Of a DNA stretch of 18,421 nt, positions 6,260 to 12,660 are shown piece by piece; positions within the stretch are counted from its first letter, which is position 1; each line of letters starts with the position of its first letter. Location of the stretch: contig CAMYNZ010000073.1 in NCBI GenBank assembly GCA_947259865.1, positions 1-18,421 on the forward strand. Reading direction: 5' to 3'. The position numbers and the translations under genes are program-made. Below the pieces are notes generated by a model. It saw nothing but the letters and a program-made list of their open reading frames with translations. It made no database searches and was not told where the DNA came from. This DNA is from an uncultured Desulfobacterales bacterium. GTDB taxonomy: Bacteria > Desulfobacterota > Desulfobacteria > Desulfobacterales > G020354645.

Positions 6260-8380
6260 TCAGTCAACTGCAATTTCCAGGGGGTGCCGAACCACCATAC
6301 CGGTTCCTTCTTTCAAATGGATACTGCAGACACTGCTCTCTGTTACAATGGCCTCCACGCCGGACTCTTTGAAAGCCTGGAACAACGGTTCACCCACTGC
6401 CCGGGAAAGCTCGTAACCCAAAAAACCTGCCTTGAGTCCAAAAGTCCCTGCCATCCCGCAGCAGGTACCTGTTTCGATTACCGCCACTTCGGCGCCTCTC
6501 TGTTTCAGATACGCCAGCGCGTGGGTACCGGCCCCCAGTGCACGCTGGTGACAGGGAATATGGAAACCCAACCGACGCCCGCTAAGCGAAACCAATGTCT
6601 GGCGGGGTGTCTCACCCTCAAGCATTTGCAGATACTCAAAGAATTCGTACGTTCGGTTGGCCACATCATGGGCGTCCTGGCGATCGTTCAGCAACTTGGG
6701 ATATGAAAACTTGAGCGCGTAAACCGCCGTCGGCTCTGTCGCTACAATATCGTATCCCTGGCTCGCATAGACGACCAGATTGCGAACATTTTCATCTGCT
6801 GCCCGCCGCGCCCGTTTCAGATCACCATATCCGATGTAGGGATACCCACTGCCCCTCTGGGTTGGCATAACCACGTTGCAACCCCGCGCTTCCAGATGCT
6901 GGACAGCTGCCAATCCCAATTCGGGTGCGTTATAATTTGCGTACACGTCGGCAAAAAAGGCTACCCGGTGAACCGGATCGGATACCGGAGATGGGCCTCT
7001 TTTCTTAATGCGCTTGGCCAGCGTTTTGCGACTGAAGGGCGGCAGCACCCGGCGACGGTCGATGCCGACGATCTTTTCCATGCCTCCCCTGAGAATTCGG
7101 CTTTTCAGAAACCAGTTGGATATCGGTGCAAAGGCACTGCCGAATTTCGCCATGGTCTCGGCAGCCATCAGCGCCCGGTCAACTCTCAGATGCGGGTGCT
7201 GCACGCTGTGCCGGTCCTTCACAGCCGCAATCATCATGGGAATATCGATCTCTGCCGGGCAGATCTCTTTGCACAGCCCGCATGATACACACAGGGGCGC
7301 AAATTCCCCGGCTTTTTCCAGCCCGTGCACTGCAGCTGTCCAGGGGATTCCGATCGGCCCGGGGTATATATAGCCAAAGGTATGCCCCCCGACAACCCCA
7401 TACGTGGGACAGATATTCATACAGGCTGCGCAACGGATACAATTCAAAGCGTCTTGAAGCAAGGGATCCTCCCGCATCCGGGTGCGGCCGTTGTCGAGCA
7501 CGATAATGTGGGATTCCCGACGGCGATTTTCCCCGCCCTCTCCCAGCGGCGATCTCCCCGCCATCAGGGTTTCATAAGTGGTCAGATGCTGTCCCACGGC
7601 ACTGATCGGATGGGCCAGCATCATCTGCAACGCGTCCTCCACCGTCTCCACAATTTTTTCCCGGCCCATAATACAGATGTGAACATCGGGGATACTGGAT
7701 ACCAGTCGGGCATTGCCCTCATTGGTTTCAATCACGATGGCACCGATCTCTGCAATCCCTACATTGGCACCGGTCATACCGATATCGGCATTCAGAAATA
7801 TAGGGCGCATATATCGGCGAACAACCTTCATAATGGCGTCCGCATCGGCGAGGACCTCCTCACCCGTGACATCCCGGAAGATATCGGCCACTTCAGATAC
7901 CGTTTTGTGCACCGCCGGGAAGACGAGGTGAAACGGTTTCTCACCAACCAGTTGGATGATCAGTTCTCCTAAATCGGTCTCGACCACCTCCAGCCCGGCT
8001 TCTTCCAGCGGTTGGTTGATCTCAATTTCTTCGCTGGTCAGCGATTTTGACTTGGCCACAATCCTGGCCTCACGCTCACGGGCAATTTCGAGGATATAGG
8101 CGATAGCCTCGGCCCCATCTTTGGCCAGCAAAACCGAAGTGCCCCGTTCACGAACCTTCTCGGCAAAGCGATCCACCAATTCATCCTGGCGTGCCAGGCA
8201 ACGCAGCTTGGTTTCCCGCACTTTCTTTCGGAAATCCTCTCCGCCGGGCAGGAGGCCAACTGCCGCGTTTCGGCTGTCCCGCCCACGTTTCATAGACTGG
8301 TAAAGCGCGGTGCGCTTGGATTTTTCTTTAATGGCCGTTTCGATCTTTTGATAAAGGTCTAAATAGCGTTGATCTGTCAT
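6260..8380 (-). CDS. LutB-LutA-type fused iron-sulfur protein of L-lactate utilisation
   Basis: 706 aa, cytoplasmic. Residues 50-300 form a LutB-type LUD domain (AEIGAIVIETNEGNARLVSSIPDV region). Two 4Fe-4S motifs follow: C314-x2-C317-x2-C320-x3-C324-P and C364-x2-C367-x2-C370-x3-C374-P. The C-terminal third is LutA/GlpC-like with two CCG domains. The second is intact (C610-H, C640-C641-G, C685). The first (about 470-565) keeps ANYNAPELG and FSYPKLL but reads QRGSGYP where CCG is expected and EPTA where a Cys is usual. With LutC it should oxidise lactate to pyruvate and pass electrons on; a fused LutB-LutA next to LutC is known from sulfate reducers such as Desulfovibrio vulgaris. The start ATG is preceded by AAAGGAC (8388-8394). 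No lactate permease is in the window. Confidence 0.88.
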   Translation of the reverse strand: MTDQRYLDLYQKIETAIKEKSKRTALYQSMKRGRDSRNAAVGLLPGGEDFRKKVRETKLRCLARQDELVDRFAEKVRERGTSVLLAKDGAEAIAYILEIAREREARIVAKSKSLTSEEIEINQPLEEAGLEVVETDLGELIIQLVGEKPFHLVFPAVHKTVSEVADIFRDVTGEEVLADADAIMKVVRRYMRPIFLNADIGMTGANVGIAEIGAIVIETNEGNARLVSSIPDVHICIMGREKIVETVEDALQMMLAHPISAVGQHLTTYETLMAGRSPLGEGGENRRRESHIIVLDNGRTRMREDPLLQDALNCIRCAACMNICPTYGVVGGHTFGYIYPGPIGIPWTAAVHGLEKAGEFAPLCVSCGLCKEICPAEIDIPMMIAAVKDRHSVQHPHLRVDRALMAAETMAKFGSAFAPISNWFLKSRILRGGMEKIVGIDRRRVLPPFSRKTLAKRIKKRGPSPVSDPVHRVAFFADVYANYNAPELGLAAVQHLEARGCNVVMPTQRGSGYPYIGYGDLKRARRAADENVRNLVVYASQGYDIVATEPTAVYALKFSYPKLLNDRQDAHDVANRTYEFFEYLQMLEGETPRQTLVSLSGRRLGFHIPCHQRALGAGTHALAYLKQRGAEVAVIETGTCCGMAGTFGLKAGFLGYELSRAVGEPLFQAFKESGVEAIVTESSVCSIHLKEGTGMVVRHPLEIAVD

Positions 8381-8411
8381 TGATCATGTCCTTTTGTCTG
8401 AAACCGTTTCC

Positions 8412-8670
8412 AGAACCCATCTCAAAAATGCGTCTAGGGGTCCAGTGCTGCATTGCCCCGCAGACGGGACTCAGCATCTGTTAATAATAAGGTATATCGC
8501 GACACATCCTGGTTGGCGGGACCACGCTTTTCCGCCTGTCCGGCCATATATGTTTGAGCGACGACGGACTCTCCCGCGCTTTACCCGCCAAAGAACTCTG
8601 GCGGGTTAACCCGCCGTTATTGTGGCGGGCTTGCCCTGAACCACAATCCACTATTTTTGAATTAGGTTCT
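8412..8670. repeat. Intergenic palindromic element with degenerate terminal inverted repeats between lutC and lutB-lutA
   Basis: The ends 8412-8429 (AGAACCCATCTCAAAAAT) and the reverse complement of 8653-8670 (AGAACCTAATTCAAAAAT) agree at 15 of 18 positions. Inside lie a 16-bp perfect palindrome at 8600-8615 (GGCGGGTTAACCCGCC) and a TTGTGG/CCACAA pairing (8620-8625 with 8641-8646). No protein is encoded. The right end overlaps the lutC stop codon. It looks like a non-autonomous mobile repeat or a transcript-structuring element. No target-site duplication was evident. Confidence 0.5.
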
Positions 8671-9241
8671 AGTGATTGGAGGTTATAATCACCGCATGGG
8701 TTTCGGCGGGTCCGTGAACGCCGAGGGTCAACCGCATCTCGATATCACCGGTGCGGCTGGGGCCGGAAATAAAAGACACGTTCGCATTCCGGGGATTTTG
8801 GACATAAAAATTGCGAATGCGTGAGGCGGCTTGCTCAAGGGTTTCCAGCAGATCCGCTGTTCTAAATACGCCAACGTGCACCCTGGGCAGGGCCGAGACC
8901 AGGCGAACGGCATCATCTGTCGTAAACTCCACCAGGGAACCGGTCTCGGCAATAGCAAACGCCGCCCAGGTAACCCCTGCCTGGACGGAATCAAGTGCCT
9001 GGGGCAATTCGCTGCTGTCAAAGGGCCGCATCAGCACATCCAGGCCGGACTGTTCACACCGCTGTAACAGGGGATGCAGGAAATCTTGCGGCAGATCACC
9101 CAACGCCACCCGTTGGGCCGGGGCCTCCCTCAGGATGGAAAAGACCTTATCGGCAGCTTCGGTTGCGCTGGTTACCAGGTGAACATTGCCCGCAAGCGTT
9201 TCATGTTTTTGTTTAAACTCCTGCACGAGATTTTCATTCAT
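8669..9241 (-). CDS. lutC: LutC-type LUD-domain protein of lactate utilisation
   Basis: 190 aa, about the normal length for LutC. Single LUD domain: GVTWAAFAIAETGSLVEF (residues 89-106), LVSALPRVHVGVF (114-126) and the signature GPSRTGDIE (160-168) with GVHGPAE near 174, all typical of the family. It is the first gene of a two-gene minus-strand unit, 288 bp upstream of the fused lutB-lutA gene, and probably forms a complex with its product for L-lactate oxidation. The start ATG (complement of 9239-9241) has GAAGAG and AAGGGAA just upstream (within 9244-9258). A promoter candidate lies at 9296-9324. The stop TAG sits in the end of the repeat element. The symbol is by family; the biochemical role here is inferred. 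Confidence 0.85.
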   Translation of the reverse strand: MNENLVQEFKQKHETLAGNVHLVTSATEAADKVFSILREAPAQRVALGDLPQDFLHPLLQRCEQSGLDVLMRPFDSSELPQALDSVQAGVTWAAFAIAETGSLVEFTTDDAVRLVSALPRVHVGVFRTADLLETLEQAASRIRNFYVQNPRNANVSFISGPSRTGDIEMRLTLGVHGPAETHAVIITSNH

Positions 9242-9295
9242 ATCTCTTCATTCCCTTCAAAATAGTATTGAGCCCTTACAATTATCTAGGATTTA

Positions 9296-9324
9296 ATAGT
9301 AATGCGCAACTCAAACGGACGCAA
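9296..9324 (-). promoter_or_regulatory. Candidate promoter for lutC
   Basis: Read on the minus strand: TTGCGT (9319-9324), 17-nt spacer, TACTAT (9296-9301), about 55 nt before the lutC start. The -35 matches 3 of 6, the -10 matches 4 of 6, with ideal spacing. No operator for a LutR/LldR-type regulator was identified. Confidence 0.3.
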
Positions 9325-9458
9325 GATATTAATAGAAATGTATAGGGGGCAGCACGCATACGTGTTTATTTGTAAAAAAATCCGCGCTCGATTGTCGGGT
9401 AAGTAGATAAAAGGGTTCAAATTTGTAATATAATGTAGTACTTGCACAAAAATCAAGG

Positions 9459-9487
9459 TTGACAATCAATCCTGTTTTCGATAAGAT
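9459..9487 (+). promoter_or_regulatory. Candidate sigma-70-type promoter for the cytochrome/CsgG/beta-barrel genes
   Basis: A perfect TTGACA at 9459-9464, a 17-nt spacer and TAAGAT at 9482-9487 (4 of 6 to TATAAT). It lies upstream of the three-gene plus-strand series starting at 9676. Confidence 0.5.
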
Positions 9488-9675
9488 TTAAGGATTCAGT
9501 CCTTTCTTAAATTGACCTCTCCAGATGCTGGGTTGCATCAAGAACAATATACAATTTAATAAAAGCGATTTCTTTTAAATATGACGTTGCAGGAAGGTGT
9601 AATGTAAACCTCTATCCTTCAATCATTGGCAGATTGCTGCCGGCATGGGTGACCCCATGTCAAAAAGAGGCCATT

Positions 9676-10647
9676 ATGAACAAAACATCTTATTTGTTTA
9701 TAGTTAGTCTTTGCCTGGCACTCACTTCACTTATATCATTTTCAGGCTGTTCAAACGACAGCGGCGATACCGTCGATCCGCCCACCATAAATCCGGCCCA
9801 GAGCCTTATTACTTTTCGTATCACCGGCCAGAGTGATGTAAATTTTACCCACCAGTCACACGCCGATTATTACGGCAACACCTGCATGGTATGTCATATG
9901 CACACCGATGTCAGAGATGACACCATCTGGTCGTGCAGCGAATGTCACGACAACAATGACGCCGACGGGCTTTGCGTGGATGACGCCTGGGGGCACAATT
10001 GCATGTATGTTCAATGCGGAGACTGCCACTCACAACAAACGCCGAATCCTACTCCCAACTGTGCCGACTGTCACGATGGTGCAATTTTACCGCCGCCGCC
10101 GGGTGGCCAAACGTTTACGATTTATGGCTCGATCGACGCCTCAACCCAGGTTGATCACTACTATTTCCAACTGAGCGTCCTGAGCGATGTGACCGTAGAC
10201 GTCGCGTCCTATGAGGAAACGGCTTCTGCCTTTGGTCATGGGGGGTCAGACCTCACTTTACCAATTCCCAATAACCCCAACGGTGCCAACAATGACAAAC
10301 TCCTGGGCAACATTTATCTGTTTACGGCCGGGGGTGCGCTTATGGGTTCCGTGGATGGCCAGACGACGTGCGTTTGTTCCGGTTGTCATTTTGGGGGTTT
10401 CAAAGACAATCCAGGACCCGGCTGGCCGGGATGCGATGCATCCGGCATCATCGGCACCTATGGAATTAACAACCCAACGCTTACTGTAACCGATTTGGCG
10501 GCCGGCGATTATTTTGTAGCCATCGGTGCGCAATATATGAGCGCTGCCGAAGCCCAAAGCGCGAATAACAATAGCGGAGACGAAACCGGTTGGAGTGGCG
10601 TTGCGAATAATTATTACAAGCTGATCGTTACGGTAACCCCGAAATAA
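9676..10647 (+). CDS. Multihaem c-type cytochrome lipoprotein with PPC-like beta domain
   Basis: 323 aa. Lipoprotein signal peptide with lipid-attachment Cys25 (SFSGC). Residues 55-135 hold four CxxCH haem sites (C70, C87, C114, C129) with added His such as HQSH at 59-62, resembling class III (c3/c7-type) cytochromes. After a PPPPGG linker, residues 145-320 resemble a PPC (pre-peptidase C-terminal) beta domain: DHYYFQLSVLSDVTVDV, then TVTDLAAGDYFVAIGA. A fifth CxxCH (CSGCH, C234-H238) lies within this domain, flanked by extra Cys (232, 253). The start is ATG 9676, with AGAGG at 9666-9670; an upstream in-frame ATG at 9634 would spoil the signal peptide. It is 55 bp upstream of the CsgG-like gene. 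Likely in the periplasm or on the outer membrane, in electron transfer; partner unknown. Confidence 0.82.
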   Translation: MNKTSYLFIVSLCLALTSLISFSGCSNDSGDTVDPPTINPAQSLITFRITGQSDVNFTHQSHADYYGNTCMVCHMHTDVRDDTIWSCSECHDNNDADGLCVDDAWGHNCMYVQCGDCHSQQTPNPTPNCADCHDGAILPPPPGGQTFTIYGSIDASTQVDHYYFQLSVLSDVTVDVASYEETASAFGHGGSDLTLPIPNNPNGANNDKLLGNIYLFTAGGALMGSVDGQTTCVCSGCHFGGFKDNPGPGWPGCDASGIIGTYGINNPTLTVTDLAAGDYFVAIGAQYMSAAEAQSANNNSGDETGWSGVANNYYKLIVTVTPK

Positions 10648-10702
10648 TAGGCAGCACTTTCTCGGGTACCGCTATGTTTCAAGCCGGCAAAGAGGAGTCG
10701 TA

Positions 10703-11497
10703 TTGAACTATCGCTTATGGATATTGGTGCTGATCGCTGTATACTGTCTAACCGGCTGTGCTGCTGGTGGCCCGACCGGTCCCTCCGCAAAAACAGTTTT
10801 GCGAAAGATACCCCGCGAAGAACGCGTCCCCCTGATGGTCTTGAACTTCAAAAACACTACCCTAAAAGACATTGCCAATCAATATCAACCCTGGGAGTTT
10901 GGAATCCCTTCCATGATAATGACCGACCTCGAGACCATAGGGCTTTTCAACATCTTGAGCTGGGAAAGAATGAAGGATATTTCCGAGCAGTTAAAATTTC
11001 AATACGAGGGGATGGTCGATGAAGATCAAGCCGTGGAAGTCGGCAGGCTTGCGGCAGCCCGATATATTATGACGGGTAATTTTATGATAATGGGTCAAAC
11101 GCTGCGAATTGAGGCCAAAGTAACTTCGGTGGAGTCGGGCATTCAATTGGGCGCCTCTGCGGTGACGGGCAGGATAGATCAATTCTTTGAGTTAGAAAAA
11201 AAGCTGGTAACGACAATGACGTCATATCTCGGTGCTGTACTCACAGCCGATGAGAAGGCCCGGCTTGCGCAGAATGTTGAGACCGTGTCAATTGATGCAT
11301 CGCTTAATAACTATGCGGGTGAAGTTGCGCTGATAAAGGCCGATCAATTCAAAGTCCAGGGCCGGAAAGATCTCGCAAAGAAACTGATTGAGCAGGCACG
11401 CACAAAATTCGAAAAAGCATTGGAACAAGACCCGGGTTACCGGCGGGCCCAAAAAAACCTAACTCGTCTGGCGATGGCCGTTCCCATGACTCTGTAA
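10703..11497 (+). CDS. CsgG/LpoB-like lipoprotein with C-terminal TPR-like helices
   Basis: 264 aa from TTG 10703, chosen because AGAGGAG at 10691-10697 lies 5 nt upstream and a good lipobox follows (LTGC, lipidated Cys19). Residues 42-180 resemble the CsgG-type fold: VPLMVLNFKNTTL, then IPSMIMTDLETIGLFNILSW, VGRLAAARYIMTGNF and LRIEAKVTSVESG, the alternating strand/helix pattern of CsgG, LpoB and FlgO relatives. Residues about 205-260 are helical with a TPR-like end (KKLIEQARTKFEKALEQDPG, YRRAQKNL). Family members assemble at the outer membrane as secretion pores, or act as accessory lipoproteins; which applies here is not clear. It lies between the cytochrome lipoprotein and a beta-barrel protein, in the same direction with short gaps (55 and 20 bp). 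Confidence 0.78.
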   Translation: MNYRLWILVLIAVYCLTGCAAGGPTGPSAKTVLRKIPREERVPLMVLNFKNTTLKDIANQYQPWEFGIPSMIMTDLETIGLFNILSWERMKDISEQLKFQYEGMVDEDQAVEVGRLAAARYIMTGNFMIMGQTLRIEAKVTSVESGIQLGASAVTGRIDQFFELEKKLVTTMTSYLGAVLTADEKARLAQNVETVSIDASLNNYAGEVALIKADQFKVQGRKDLAKKLIEQARTKFEKALEQDPGYRRAQKNLTRLAMAVPMTL

Positions 11498-11517
11498 CCG
11501 CGGTAAGAAAAATCCTG

Positions 11518-12408
11518 ATGTACGTTTTACATCGAACGGGACCAAACATGACACTGAATTCAATAATGCGCAACATGACAGGCGTTATGGTGGGAATGGT
11601 GCTGATATGGGCGTTACTCCTGTGGCCGGCAACCGCTGCGGCGGGGACGTATTTTCTCGGGGTTAAGGGCTGGTATGCAACCTGGGATTCGGGGATACTG
11701 GATTGGCTTGAGGAAGATATCGCAACAACCTTTGCAGAAAACAGATTGGTATTTGATGCCGACCGGGACCCCGGGGACGGATATCTGGTCGGTCCGTTGC
11801 TGGGGTATCAGACCGACGATGGAAGGTGGTCGTTTAGTTTGGCCGTGATGGTCTTCAGCGATTTTGACCAGGATTGGAGTGGAAATGCGGGGACCATGAT
11901 GCTAACCGGTGATGCAGACCTGGAACGGCATGACATTGATGTTGCGGTCAATTACACCCTGTCAAAGTACTACAAATTCTACGCTGGTTATAAATATCAG
12001 GATTCGGAATTGGATTTTACCCTAACGTTTACCCCACCCCTGGGAATGCAGCAGACGGATGTCTTCAAGGTAGATTTTAAAGCCCATATCCCGACAGTCG
12101 GAATCGCTGGGGTTTATCCTCTTAACGACAAACTGGTCATCGGCGGGCAGGCAGGTTTATTATATGTCATCATGGATATGAAAATAAAGAATCCCGGTGG
12201 TGATAAAGATAACATCTGGCCGCATCCCGGGTTAGGGTTCAATACCGAAGCCAATATTACCTGTATGCCGTGGCAGGATCTCATATTTCAACTGGGCTAT
12301 CGCTACCAGGTGTTTACCATCGAAGCCAGGGGACCCGGCAGAGAAAATAGGGTAAAATCATATGATATCACTTACGGTCCCACCTTTTCAGTCGTGTTAA
12401 CATTTTAA
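11518..12408 (+). CDS. Outer-membrane beta-barrel protein of unknown function
   Basis: 296 aa from ATG 11518. ATG 11548 and ATG 11566 are equally possible, none having a strong ribosome site; the last gives the most ordinary signal peptide (GMVLIWALLLWPATAAAG, cleavage before TYFLG). The mature part, about 255 residues, is rich in alternating amphipathic strands with aromatic residues (YFLGVKGWYATW, YLVGPLLGYQ, YYKFYAGYKYQDSELDF, LIFQLGYRYQVF) and ends in VVLTF, a C-terminal Phe typical of barrel proteins recognised by BamA. About 8-12 strands are plausible. It starts 20 bp after the CsgG-like gene. It is not recognisably a known porin family, so the function is undefined. There is no strong sign that it is a haem-conduit porin of MtrB size. 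Confidence 0.75.
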   Translation: MYVLHRTGPNMTLNSIMRNMTGVMVGMVLIWALLLWPATAAAGTYFLGVKGWYATWDSGILDWLEEDIATTFAENRLVFDADRDPGDGYLVGPLLGYQTDDGRWSFSLAVMVFSDFDQDWSGNAGTMMLTGDADLERHDIDVAVNYTLSKYYKFYAGYKYQDSELDFTLTFTPPLGMQQTDVFKVDFKAHIPTVGIAGVYPLNDKLVIGGQAGLLYVIMDMKIKNPGGDKDNIWPHPGLGFNTEANITCMPWQDLIFQLGYRYQVFTIEARGPGRENRVKSYDITYGPTFSVVLTF

Positions 12409-12491
12409 TAGTCAGATCAAAAAATTAAGCACCCGCCATTCAGGTTACCACATCCATCGCCGGCAGCAGAGATATGGCTGAAAAAATAATG

Positions 12492-12521
12492 TTGACACCC
12501 CATCCGGCGATTATCTATAGA
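12492..12521 (+). promoter_or_regulatory. Candidate promoter for ppk1
   Basis: A perfect TTGACA at 12492-12497, 18-nt spacer and TATAGA at 12516-12521 (4 of 6), about 140 nt before the ppk start. The spacer includes the right arm of an 8-bp inverted repeat (ATCGCCGG 12456-12463, CCGGCGAT 12504-12511), which might be an operator. No Pho box was recognised. Confidence 0.45.
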
Positions 12522-12660
12522 TTAAGGATGTCTAGCGGGAAAAAATTGCTTCCGCATTCTGCTGCAATTCTTGAACCGGTCCTTCATCGTTATTTCCCGT
12601 TTTGTTCGTTCTAAAATTAAAGCCCCGTCAAATTTCCCACATCGAGGAGAAGGACAACCC

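Larger units (their letters stand above)
9242..9675. other. Divergent intergenic region between lutC and the cytochrome-type lipoprotein gene
   Basis: About 430 bp, AT-rich, with no credible gene. It should hold the promoters for both divergent units; the best candidates are listed separately at 9296-9324 (minus) and 9459-9487 (plus). The approximately 190 nt between the plus-strand promoter and the start at 9676 would be an unusually long leader, but no riboswitch consensus (such as the cyclic-di-GMP GEMM core) was recognised. Confidence 0.55.

Noticed and set aside
7325..7972. 215-codon plus-strand frame opposite the lutB-lutA gene
   Set aside because: The minus-strand protein has clear LUD and 4Fe-4S motifs over the same stretch; the plus-strand translation shows no domain and no ribosome site.
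8394..8609. 71-codon frame between lutC and lutB-lutA
   Set aside because: It lies within the palindromic element, has no ribosome site and does not resemble a protein.
9488..9675. Cyclic-di-GMP or other riboswitch in the leader of the cytochrome-type gene
   Set aside because: The leader is long, but I found no consensus core of a known riboswitch; only a weak GATGC/GCATC pairing.
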